Shown one piece after another: positions 1 to 6,695 of a stretch of DNA of 15,320 bases; position 1 is the stretch's first letter; each line of letters opens with the position of its first letter. The DNA comes from Caulobacteraceae bacterium (lineage in GTDB: Bacteria; Pseudomonadota; Alphaproteobacteria; Caulobacterales; Caulobacteraceae). Below the pieces are notes generated by a model, which saw only the letters and a program-made list of their open reading frames with translations, was not told the DNA's origin and ran no database searches. Made by a program: the position numbers and the translations under genes. The stretch spans positions 1-15,320 of the forward strand of contig CANMXH010000033.1 of NCBI GenBank assembly GCA_947501315.1, given 5' to 3'.

Positions 1-483
1 GAGGTGTAGCGCTCGGTGGCCGGCGGCTTCCTGGTCCAGTCGCGCGACCGCAGCCGCATCGCCCCTGCTGACCTGAAGATCGTCACCCGCCGCCAGCCGA
101 CGCCGCAGGAGATCGAGGACATGCTGTTCGCCTTCACGGTCGCCAAGCACGTCAAGTCCAACGCCATCGTCTATGCGAAGGATGGCCAGACCGCCGGCAT
201 CGGCGCCGGCCAGATGAACCGTCGCGACTCGGCCCGCATCGCCGCCATCCGCGCCCGCGAGGCCGGAGAAGCCAAAGGACTGGCCCATTCCCTGGCGCAG
301 GGGTCCGCCTGCGCTTCGGAAGCCTTCTTCCCCTTCGCCGACGGCCTGCTGGAGGCAGTGGCCGCCGGTGCCACGGCAGTGATCCAGCCCGGCGGCTCGA
401 TCCGCGACGACGAGGTGATCGCAGCGGCCGACGAGGCGGGCGTGGCCATGGCGTTCACGGGCTTGCGGGTGTTCCGGCATTGA
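1..483 (+). CDS. purH: PurH, AICAR transformylase/IMP cyclohydrolase, C-terminal fragment
   Basis: This is the last ~158 residues of the bifunctional enzyme of de novo purine synthesis: AICAR formyltransferase (10-formyl-THF to AICAR) plus IMP cyclohydrolase, cytosolic. The visible part lies in the AICAR transformylase domain. Recognisable blocks are SVAGGFLVQSRD, AKHVKSNAIVYAKDGQTAG, GIGAGQMNRRDS, EAFFPFADGLLEA and the closing TGLRVFRH, all typical of the PurH C terminus in alphaproteobacteria. Homology appears to continue to base 1 (Glu-Val then stop then Arg-Ser-Val-Ala-Gly-Gly), but codon 7-9 is TAG. The first possible start after it is GTG at 16, which cannot be a genuine start because the upstream domains would be missing. 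The fragment is 5'-truncated by the window; the TAG may be a nonsense mutation or a sequence-edge error. Identification is firm; whether the gene is intact cannot be seen. Confidence 0.93.
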
Positions 484-490
484 GCGAGAG

Positions 491-600
491 AGTCGCTGGT
501 GGCTGGTGGCTGGTGATCGCCGGCGCCGCTCCTGTAGCTGGCATCCGACCGCCGGCGCTCGCAGCGGCGAACCACTAGCCACTAGCCACTAATCACTTCG
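491..600. repeat. Intergenic inverted-heptamer element, copy A
   Basis: The gap between purH and the first hydrolase is mostly an imperfect inverted repeat built of heptamers. The left arm has three exact tandem GCTGGTG units (495-515). The right arm has CCACTAG at 572-578 and 579-585, then CCACTAA at 586-592. The arms pair unit by unit; where G faces T a G·U wobble would form in RNA, and the stem continues through CGCC (518-521) with GGCG (566-569). An inner stem GCGCCG (523-528) with CGGCGC (553-558) extends it. The core holds GCTCGCAGCGGC (557-568), found again exactly at 6443-6454. It may be a transcript-end hairpin for purH or a dispersed repeat. No T-tract is seen, so it is not a classic terminator. 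Confidence 0.7.
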
Positions 601-632
601 ACGCACCGGCCGCTCCGGCTAAGGTCACACCC

Positions 633-1409
633 ATGCAAACCCTTTCCCAGCGCTGGGCCATGCTCGAGCCCCACGTCACCGTGGTCGGCCCCGATGACGC
701 CCGGCCGAGGCCCGCGGTGATCCTGTTCCACGGCTGCGGCGGCTTGCGCGACCATCTGCCGAAATATGCGGCGGCAGCGAAGGCGGCCGGGTGGCGGGCC
801 TTCATCGTCGATTCCTATGCGCCGCGCGGCTGGAGCCGCCAATTTGCCATGGCCACGGTCTGCACCGGCATCCTGCTGCACGGTTCGCAAAGGGCGGGCG
901 ACATTCTGGCCTCCCTGCTCGGCGTGTCCCGGCGGCGAGACGTGGACGGGTCGAAGGTCGTTCTGGCCGGCTGGAGCCACGGCGGCTGGGGCATCATGGA
1001 GGCCATGAGCTCGGACCGGGCCGAGGGTCAGCTGGGCGTCACGGATCCCGGCGCGGTCTCGCTGGACGGGGTGATCGGGACCTGGCTGGCCTATCCCTAC
1101 GTCGGCATCGGAGCCTTCAACCGGATGCGGCCCTGGCGGCATTGCCCGAAGACACTCGGGGTCATCTCGCGTACCGACCACCTGACCACGGTGCGCAATG
1201 CCGAGCGGGTCTATGACATGGTCCGCAATTGCGGCACCGAGGTCGAGACCTGGATCGCCGACGGCAGCCACGCCTTCGACGAGCCCATGGCGGCCGGGCC
1301 GATGCGTTACCACCCCGAGCTGGCTGTCGAGGCTGAGCGACGTTTCGTGAGTCTCCTCGAAGACACGGTGCCGCCAAGGCCGAAGCGTCGGGCCCGCAAG
1401 GCGGCTTGA
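633..1409 (+). CDS. Dienelactone hydrolase-family alpha/beta hydrolase (copy 1)
   Basis: A 258-residue cytosolic alpha/beta hydrolase of the dienelactone-hydrolase-like group; substrate unknown. The oxyanion-loop motif HGCGG is at residues 33-37, the nucleophile elbow GWSHGG at 113-118 (Ser115), the acid in RTDHL (Asp182) and the base in GSHAFDEP (His213), so the catalytic triad looks complete. Classical dienelactone hydrolases use Cys; this one has Ser, so it is better viewed as an esterase or related hydrolase. No signal peptide is evident. The C terminus is basic (KRRARKAA). ATG at 633 is preceded by AAGG at 621-624 with 8-nt spacing. A close paralogue follows 53 bp downstream on the same strand with the same N-terminal pattern, indicating a local duplication and probable cotranscription. 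Confidence 0.9.
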   Translation: MQTLSQRWAMLEPHVTVVGPDDARPRPAVILFHGCGGLRDHLPKYAAAAKAAGWRAFIVDSYAPRGWSRQFAMATVCTGILLHGSQRAGDILASLLGVSRRRDVDGSKVVLAGWSHGGWGIMEAMSSDRAEGQLGVTDPGAVSLDGVIGTWLAYPYVGIGAFNRMRPWRHCPKTLGVISRTDHLTTVRNAERVYDMVRNCGTEVETWIADGSHAFDEPMAAGPMRYHPELAVEAERRFVSLLEDTVPPRPKRRARKAA

Positions 1410-1462
1410 CCCCGCAGCGCGGGACCGGCCAAGTCCGTCGCACCGGAGCCCGGGGGGGAGCG

Positions 1463-2218
1463 ATGGACAGCCTGGCCTCACGTTGGCGGCGCCTGATGCC
1501 GCACATTGAACACCTGACGCCCGAGGGCAAAGGTCCGTTTCCGACAGTCCTGATCTTTCATGGCTGCGGCGGGGTGCGCGATCATCTGCGCTGGTACGCC
1601 CGGGCAGCGGTCGAGGCGGGCTGGGGCGCCCTGATTGTTGATTCCTTCGCCGCGCGCGGCTGGAGCAAGTCTTTCGCCAAGCATCTGGTCTGCACCGGCC
1701 TGTTGCTGCGCGGGCGGGCGCGGGCCGCCGATGTCCTGGCCGCGGTCCGCTTCGCCGGGTCCATGCTGGCGATCGATCCCACCCGACTGGTGCTGGCCGG
1801 CTGGAGCCACGGCGCCTGGTCGATCATGGATATGCTGGCCCAGCCCCTGACCCGTCGCGGCGAACTGGGCCTGCGCGACGCCCCGGCCGCCTCACTTGCC
1901 GGGATCCGTGCCGGGTTTTTCGCCTACCCCTACGTCGGGGTCGCCTCGGCCAGCCGCGGCGGCAAGCCCTGGCCGCGGGCGCTCAGGGTCTTTTCAGTGG
2001 TGCCGCGCCGCGACCACCTGGCCTCGGTGCGACGACACATGCGGGCCCTGGCTTCCGTCGTTTCGGGCGGCGGGGAGGTCGAGGTCTGGAGCGTCGACGC
2101 CACCCACGCCTTTGACGAGCCGGGCCTGAAGGGCCGGGTTCTGGCCTATGACGAGGACCTGGGGATCGAGGCCCTGGAGCGATTCCGGGGCTTTCTTCGA
2201 TCCGCCGCGCCAGTCTGA
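1463..2218 (+). CDS. Dienelactone hydrolase-family alpha/beta hydrolase (copy 2)
   Basis: A 251-residue paralogue of the preceding gene. HGCGG is at 33-37, GWSHGA at 113-118 (Ser115), PRRDHL gives Asp184, and DATHAFDEP gives His215; the nucleophile and oxyanion loop have the same numbering in both copies. The open frame reaches back to TTG at 1406, overlapping the previous stop, but ATG at 1463 is chosen because its N terminus (MDSLASRWRRLMPHI) aligns directly with copy 1 (MQTLSQRWAMLEPHV). A G-rich GGGGGGGAG (1452-1460) precedes it closely. Copies differ in the middle and at the C terminus (the basic tail is missing here), which suggests an old duplication with diverged specificity. The substrate cannot be read from sequence. 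Confidence 0.88.
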   Translation: MDSLASRWRRLMPHIEHLTPEGKGPFPTVLIFHGCGGVRDHLRWYARAAVEAGWGALIVDSFAARGWSKSFAKHLVCTGLLLRGRARAADVLAAVRFAGSMLAIDPTRLVLAGWSHGAWSIMDMLAQPLTRRGELGLRDAPAASLAGIRAGFFAYPYVGVASASRGGKPWPRALRVFSVVPRRDHLASVRRHMRALASVVSGGGEVEVWSVDATHAFDEPGLKGRVLAYDEDLGIEALERFRGFLRSAAPV

Positions 2219-2225
2219 CTGGCAC

Positions 2226-2264
2226 CGGGGGAGGCGGCGGCTGCGTCAGCACCGCTTGCCCCCG
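2226..2264 (+). other. Strong hairpin between hydrolase copy 2 and rpe
   Basis: CGGGGGAGGCGG (2226-2237) can pair with CCGCTT plus CCCCCG (2252-2257 and 2259-2264), with one bulged G and one G·U, around a 14-nt loop. No T-tract follows, so a standard intrinsic terminator is not supported. It could slow polymerase, stabilise the upstream mRNA 3' end, or be part of the rpe leader, whose ATG is 26 bp further on. No convincing Shine-Dalgarno sequence precedes rpe. Confidence 0.4.
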
Positions 2265-2290
2265 CCCCCGACCCGCCTTATCCCCGGTTC

Positions 2291-2950
2291 ATGGCCGAGC
2301 CCCTGATCTGTCCGTCCATCCTTGCCAGCGACTTCGCGATGCTGGGCGAAGAAATTCGCGCGCTGGACGCTGCCGGCGCGGACTGGATCCATGTCGACGT
2401 CATGGACGGCCATTTCGTGCCGAACATCACCATCGGCCCGGATGTGGTGAAGGCCCTGCGGCCGCACACGAAACTTCCGTTCGACGTGCATCTGATGGTC
2501 GCGCCGGTCGACCCCTGGCTGGAGGCCTATCGCGAGGCGGGTGCCGACATCCTGACCGTCCATCCCGAGAGCGGACCGCATCTGCACCGCACCCTGGGCC
2601 GCATCCGCCAGCTGGGCGCAAAGGCTGGTGTCGTGTTGAACCCGGGCACGCCCCTGACTGTGCTCGAGGAGGTCGTGGAGCTCGTCGATCTGGTACTGCT
2701 TATGTCCGTGAATCCGGGCTTTGGCGGCCAGTCCTTCATCGGGACCACCCTGCGCAAGATTGAACGGACCCGCGCCCTGCTCGACGCCGCCGGGTCGAAG
2801 GCGCATCTCCAGGTCGACGGCGGGGTCACCGCCGCCAATGCCGGGGCCTGTATCGCCGCCGGTGCCGATGCCCTGGTCGCCGGCACGGCCGTGTTCCGGG
2901 GCGGGCCTGCCGCCTACGCCGCCAATATCCAGGCGCTGAAATCCGCGTGA
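2291..2950 (+). CDS. rpe: Ribulose-phosphate 3-epimerase
   Basis: Interconverts D-ribulose 5-phosphate and D-xylulose 5-phosphate in the pentose phosphate pathway (and the Calvin cycle where present); cytosolic TIM barrel. The 219-residue length is normal. Family motifs are in order: ICPSILASDF (6-15), HVDVMDGHFVPN (34-45), FDVHLMV (64-70), MSVNPGFGGQSF (138-149) and VDGGV (175-179). The expected metal and acid/base residues are all present: His34, Asp36, His67 and Asp176. The start at ATG 2291 gives the usual N terminus. The gene ends in GTGA, where the GTG start of the heparinase-like gene overlaps the TGA stop, so the two are probably translationally coupled. Confidence 0.97.
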   Translation: MAEPLICPSILASDFAMLGEEIRALDAAGADWIHVDVMDGHFVPNITIGPDVVKALRPHTKLPFDVHLMVAPVDPWLEAYREAGADILTVHPESGPHLHRTLGRIRQLGAKAGVVLNPGTPLTVLEEVVELVDLVLLMSVNPGFGGQSFIGTTLRKIERTRALLDAAGSKAHLQVDGGVTAANAGACIAAGADALVAGTAVFRGGPAAYAANIQALKSA

Positions 2951-4758
2951 ACCCGTTCGGTCGCTTTTCCCGAACCGAGGCCGATACGCCCCCGCCCGGC
3001 GAGATCCCCGGCCTGCGTGGGGCGCCGATGCGGACGCCGGTGCGAACCGCAGGCGCGACCACTGGTCCCGGCCTTTGGCCGGCCGTCATCGGCCGGATTC
3101 TGACCCGACAGCTGTGGATCGAACTCTACGGCCTGCCGGGCTACAGCCTGACGCTCAAGGGCCCACCGGTGGAGGCCTTCGCGGCGGCTCCCCGCGACTT
3201 CCGGCCAACGGATCCGGCATCCGGCAAGGCTGTTGTGGACGGTCGCTTCATCCTGGCCGGCTCCAGTCTGGAGGCCGCTGCACCCGAGGATCCATGGAAC
3301 CGGCCCAGTCCCAGCCGGGCCTTCGCCACCGAGCTCCACGCCTTCGCCTGGCTGCCGTCACTGATACTGCAGAATGAACGCGGTGCGCGCGAGGCTGTGC
3401 GCCTGACACTGGCCTGGGGCGCGTCGTTTGCACGCTGGTCGCCGTTCGCCTGGGGGCCGGATATCCTGGCCCGGCGAACCCTCAACCTCGCCTGCGCTGC
3501 AAGGCGGATGGGACAGGTCGCGACCGAGGCAGAGCGATTGAGGCTGGCGGATATCCTCGGCCGTCACGGCCGGCAGCTGCTACGCCCGCCGGGCGGTGTA
3601 GCCGGCAGTGCGGAACGTCTGGCCGCCGCTGCAGTGGCCGGCTGTGTGCTCGCCGGCCCTTCCGGTGTCTCGCTGCGCAGCGCCGCCCTGCGTCGACTGC
3701 CGGGCGCCCTTGAGCGCACGGTCGGCAACGACGGCGGCCATGCCTCGCGCAGCCCCGAGGCAGGCCTCGAGCTTCTGCTCGACCTTCTGACCCTCGACGA
3801 CGCCCTGTCGCAACTGTCCGAAACGGGGCCGGACGCGGTCCGCGTCGCGATCCAGCGTTTGACCGCGGCCCTTTGCCTGCTGACCCTGCCTGACGGCCGG
3901 CTGGTCACGCTTCAGGGCGGGGGACCGTCGACGGCGGCGCGGATCGCCGCCGCCCGCGCCCACGACGAGGCGCCCGCCACGGATCTGCACGGTCGAATGG
4001 TGGCGGGCATCGCCCGCATCCGCAGCCCGCTTCTGACCATCGCCGCGGATGTGGCCGGGCCGGTGCGCGGTGCCTGGTCCGTGACAGCCTGCGCCCAGCC
4101 GATGGCGCTTGAGATCGTCTGCGGAAAAGACCGGCTGGTCACAGGTTGTGGCTGGACCCCGCGCGCGGGCGATCGACAGGGCCTGCGGCTGCCGCCCGGC
4201 CATTCCACCCTGACCCTCGGCGAAGGTTCGCCGGGCGAGCCCCTCGGCGGCTGGAAGGCCGAACTGATGGGTCACCGCCTGATGGGCCGGCCGCTGCACG
4301 TCGATGTCCAGCAGCGCGACGGCGAGGGTGCCGTCTGGCTGGAGGTCGAACATGACGGCTGGGTTCATGAATACGGATTGCTGCACCAGCGTCGCCTGTA
4401 TCTTGACCAGCGGCTCGACGAACTGAGGGCGGAGGAACGGCTGCATCCTGCCCCCGGCCAGAGGGACGTCGTCCGCGCCATCGCCGCCCCCTATGCCGTC
4501 CGCTTCCAGCTGGAGCCGGGGGTCCAGGCCTCACTGGCACGTGATCGCCGGTCCATCCTGCTGCGCGGCCATTCCGGCCGGGGCTGGTGGTTCCGTACGG
4601 ATGGGCCGGACGTGGCCATCGAGCCCTCGGTCCATATCGATGAGGGCCTGACCCGCCGTTCCCTGCAGATCGTGGTACGCGGCTCGGCCCGCACCGATTC
4701 CGAAACCAAGATTCGCTGGAAGCTGAGTCCGGCAGGCGCGGGAACTGACCCGACCTGA
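2947..4758 (+). CDS. Heparinase II/III-family protein
   Basis: A 603-residue member of the alphaproteobacterial heparinase II/III-like family, commonly annotated beside rpe and purH; its real substrate is not established. The N-terminal half (about 45-340) is the helical part expected of polysaccharide lyases, including DGGHASRSPE at 262-271, a family hallmark. The C-terminal half (about 380-590) is the beta-rich heparinase II/III domain, with HDGW (469-472), LLHQRRLYLD (478-487) and ARDRRSILLR (531-540). No signal peptide is visible, unusual for a secreted lyase but usual for this subfamily, which argues against a role on extracellular glycosaminoglycans. The GTG start at 2947 overlaps the rpe stop by 4 bp. 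Family assignment is confident; function is open, with cell-envelope polysaccharide metabolism a guess only. Confidence 0.85.
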   Translation: MNPFGRFSRTEADTPPPGEIPGLRGAPMRTPVRTAGATTGPGLWPAVIGRILTRQLWIELYGLPGYSLTLKGPPVEAFAAAPRDFRPTDPASGKAVVDGRFILAGSSLEAAAPEDPWNRPSPSRAFATELHAFAWLPSLILQNERGAREAVRLTLAWGASFARWSPFAWGPDILARRTLNLACAARRMGQVATEAERLRLADILGRHGRQLLRPPGGVAGSAERLAAAAVAGCVLAGPSGVSLRSAALRRLPGALERTVGNDGGHASRSPEAGLELLLDLLTLDDALSQLSETGPDAVRVAIQRLTAALCLLTLPDGRLVTLQGGGPSTAARIAAARAHDEAPATDLHGRMVAGIARIRSPLLTIAADVAGPVRGAWSVTACAQPMALEIVCGKDRLVTGCGWTPRAGDRQGLRLPPGHSTLTLGEGSPGEPLGGWKAELMGHRLMGRPLHVDVQQRDGEGAVWLEVEHDGWVHEYGLLHQRRLYLDQRLDELRAEERLHPAPGQRDVVRAIAAPYAVRFQLEPGVQASLARDRRSILLRGHSGRGWWFRTDGPDVAIEPSVHIDEGLTRRSLQIVVRGSARTDSETKIRWKLSPAGAGTDPT

Positions 4759-4831
4759 CCCCTTGAGACGGGGCGCACCCGCGACCATCTGCGGCCTGCC
4801 GCGTTACGCCTTTCCGATACAGGATCGATCC

Positions 4832-5728
4832 ATGAGCCTAGCCGACCCGACCACCCTGCCCCACGATCTGATCAAGGACGGCTCCGACGCCGGCTTCATG
4901 ACCGATGTCATCGAGGCCTCGAAGTCACAGCCCGTGCTGGTCGATTTCTGGGCGACCTGGTGCGGGCCATGCCGGACCCTGACGCCGATGATCGAAAAGG
5001 CCGTCCGCGCCGCCGGGGGAGCGGTGAAGCTGGTCAAGATCGACGTCGACAAGAACCCGGCCTATGCAGGCCAGCTGCGGGTCCAGTCGATCCCGACCGT
5101 CTACGCCTTCGTCAACGGCCAGCCGGTCGACGGTTTTCAGGGTGCAGTGCCGGACAGCCAGCTCAAGGCCTTCATCGACAAGCTGACGGGCGGGACGAGC
5201 GCCAACGCTGACATCGAGCAGCTGATGTCGCTGGGCGAGGAGTCCCTCGTGCTCAACGACCTCGGCGGCGCGGCCCAGGCCTTTGCCCAGGTTCTGACCC
5301 TGGAGCCCTCCCATGAGCGGGCCATCGCCGGCATGGCGCGGGTCTATCTGGCCGACGGGGACATCGACCAGGCCCGCCAGACCATCGCCATGGCGCCCCA
5401 GGACTCGCGGGACACCACCGTCCAGTCCGTCCGGGCCCAGCTTGCACTGATGTCCGCCGCCCCGCCGGGTGCGGATGACGAGCTGCAGGCCCGGGTGGCC
5501 GCCGACCCGGCCGACCATCAGGCGCGTTATGACCTGTCGCTGGCCCAGGCCGCGTCCGGTGATCTAAAGGGGGCGGTCGACAGCCTGCTGACCATCGTCA
5601 CCGCCGATCGCGAATGGAACGAACAGGCCGCGCGCAAACAGCTGCTTGTGGTCTTCGAGGCGGCCGGTGCGACGTCTGATGTAGCCCGCGACGGTCGTCG
5701 CCGTCTCTCCTCCATCCTGTTCGCCTAG
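4832..5728 (+). CDS. cnoX: CnoX/YbbN-like thioredoxin with C-terminal TPR region
   Basis: A 298-residue two-part protein: a thioredoxin domain at about 18-120 and a helical TPR-like domain at about 128-298, the architecture of the chaperedoxin CnoX (YbbN), which protects unfolded or oxidised clients and hands them to GroEL/DnaK in the cytosol. The redox motif WCGPC is intact (Cys44, Cys47) and the cis-proline is in SIPTV (Pro88). E. coli CnoX lacks a canonical CxxC, whereas the Caulobacter type keeps it and acts as an oxidoreductase; this protein belongs to the latter type. ATG at 4832 is chosen, with AGGA (4821-4824) 7 nt upstream and the usual N terminus; the longer frame from TTG 4763 has no support. 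Nine bases separate it from the Lon-domain gene, so they share an operon. Confidence 0.9.
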   Translation: MSLADPTTLPHDLIKDGSDAGFMTDVIEASKSQPVLVDFWATWCGPCRTLTPMIEKAVRAAGGAVKLVKIDVDKNPAYAGQLRVQSIPTVYAFVNGQPVDGFQGAVPDSQLKAFIDKLTGGTSANADIEQLMSLGEESLVLNDLGGAAQAFAQVLTLEPSHERAIAGMARVYLADGDIDQARQTIAMAPQDSRDTTVQSVRAQLALMSAAPPGADDELQARVAADPADHQARYDLSLAQAASGDLKGAVDSLLTIVTADREWNEQAARKQLLVVFEAAGATSDVARDGRRRLSSILFA

Positions 5729-5732
5729 GAGG
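5727..5732 (+). promoter_or_regulatory. Shine-Dalgarno inside the cnoX stop codon
   Basis: AGGAGG begins within the TAG stop of cnoX (5726-5728) and lies 5 nt before the GTG at 5738. It fixes GTG as the start of the Lon-domain gene and implies translational coupling with cnoX. Confidence 0.75.
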
Positions 5733-5737
5733 GCGGA

Positions 5738-6397
5738 GTGGCACAAGGATATATCAGGGCCGCAGACCTGCCGCAGGTGATCCCGGTCTTTCCCCTCCCC
5801 GGCGCCATCCTGCTGCCGCGGGGGCAGTTGCCACTTAATGTCTTCGAGCCGCGCTATCTGAACATGATCGACGACGCCATGGCCGGGGACAGGATCATCG
5901 GCATGGTTCAGCCCCAGGGCGGGCCGCAGAGCCTGCCGGGTCTGTCGCCGATCGGCTGCGCCGGGCGAATCACCAGTTTCGCCGAGACCTCGGACGGGCG
6001 TTATCTGATCACCCTGACCGGCTGCGCCCGTTTCCGCCTGACCAGCGAACTGTCGAGCCAGACGCCGTATCGCCAGATCCGGGCCGATTTCGCGCCGTTC
6101 GAGGCCGATCTGAGCGCGCCACCGGTCGATGATGTGGGCCTGGACCGCGATGGCCTGCTGGATGCCCTGCGCGCCTATCTCGAGACACGCGGCCTCGACA
6201 TCGACTGGGACACGGCCGGGACAGCCCCGCCTGAAGCCCTTGTCAACAGCCTCTCCATGGCCCTGCCGTTCGATCCCCCCGAGAAACAGGCTCTGCTGGA
6301 AGCCGTCAGCCTGACCGACCGATCCGACGTCCTCACTGCCTTGCTGACCATCGACGCCGCAGGGGACGGGGACGGAGAAGCGCCGTCGATGCAGTGA
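5738..6397 (+). CDS. Lon protease substrate-binding (N-terminal) domain protein
   Basis: A 219-residue stand-alone version of the Lon N-terminal, PUA-like domain, without the AAA+ ATPase or protease parts. The start of the domain is clear: VIPVFPLPGAILLPRGQLPL, then NVFEPRYLNMIDDAM (residues ~14-48), then a beta-rich stretch with GCAGRITSF and YLITLTGCARFRL. Such proteins are widespread in alphaproteobacteria directly after a thioredoxin/CnoX gene and before a Trm112-family gene, as here; a role in substrate recognition for proteostasis is often suggested but not shown. The start is GTG with a strong ribosome site overlapping the previous stop. The C terminus is Asp/Gly-rich and probably disordered. 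Confidence 0.92.
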   Translation: MAQGYIRAADLPQVIPVFPLPGAILLPRGQLPLNVFEPRYLNMIDDAMAGDRIIGMVQPQGGPQSLPGLSPIGCAGRITSFAETSDGRYLITLTGCARFRLTSELSSQTPYRQIRADFAPFEADLSAPPVDDVGLDRDGLLDALRAYLETRGLDIDWDTAGTAPPEALVNSLSMALPFDPPEKQALLEAVSLTDRSDVLTALLTIDAAGDGDGEAPSMQ

Positions 6398-6500
6398 GGT
6401 GAGGGATTTGGGGTGAAGATGGGCGCTTCAGGCACCTCAAGGGCTCGCAGCGGCCGCCTCAACCCTAGTCCCTCATCCCTGATCCCTGTAACCTTCTCCC
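6398..6500. repeat. Intergenic inverted-heptamer element, copy B
   Basis: The whole gap between the Lon-domain gene and the Trm112 gene resembles the element at 491-600. The right arm is a run of four related heptamers, CCCTAGT (6463-6469), CCCTCAT, CCCTGAT and CCCTGTA (to 6490). The left arm (6398-6423) is G-rich with ~7-bp spacing and pairs imperfectly with the right one, for example AGGGAT (6402-6407) with ATCCCT (6475-6480), with several G·U pairs. The core holds GCTCGCAGCGGC (6443-6454), identical over 12 bp to the first element. It fills the leader of the next gene, which has no Shine-Dalgarno sequence. It may be a dispersed repeat, an mRNA-end hairpin, or both. Confidence 0.65.
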
Positions 6501-6695
6501 ATGTCCGACGCCTTCCATACCCCGACCTCTGTTGATCCACGCCTGCTCGAGGTGCTGGTCTGCCCTGTCACACGCGGCAAGCTGACCTATGATCGCGAGA
6601 AGCAGGAGTTGGTCTCAAAAGGCGCAAAACTGGCCTTTCCGATCCGGGACGGCGTGCCGATCATGTTGCCGGACGAAGCTCGGGCGCTGGATTAG
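6501..6695 (+). CDS. Trm112/UPF0434-family small protein
   Basis: A 64-residue protein of the Trm112 (YcaR/UPF0434) family. The fingerprint is present: LLEVLVCPVTRGKL (15-28), YDREKQELVSKGAKLAFPIRDG (in order), then VPIMLPDEARAL. It has only one Cys (CP motif, Cys21), so it cannot form the four-Cys zinc site of eukaryotic Trm112. The family partners methyltransferases in other domains; the bacterial role is uncertain. The ATG at 6501 gives the expected length but has no clear ribosome site, because the leader is the heptamer element. Its stop overlaps the stop of the convergent lipoprotein gene (6692-6695). Confidence 0.92.
   Translation: MSDAFHTPTSVDPRLLEVLVCPVTRGKLTYDREKQELVSKGAKLAFPIRDGVPIMLPDEARALD

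Noticed and set aside
491..600. Heptamer element as an origin with DnaA boxes or iterons
   Set aside because: The heptamers are GC-rich and in inverted arms, there is no AT-rich unwinding region and no DnaA-box consensus.
582..1481. 299-residue minus-strand open frame opposite hydrolase copy 1
   Set aside because: Antisense shadow of a clear enzyme gene; Pro/Arg/Gly-rich composition and no domain-like pattern, as expected in high-GC DNA.
3580..4446. 288-residue minus-strand frame opposite the heparinase-like gene
   Set aside because: Antisense shadow with no domain pattern; the plus-strand product carries the family motifs.
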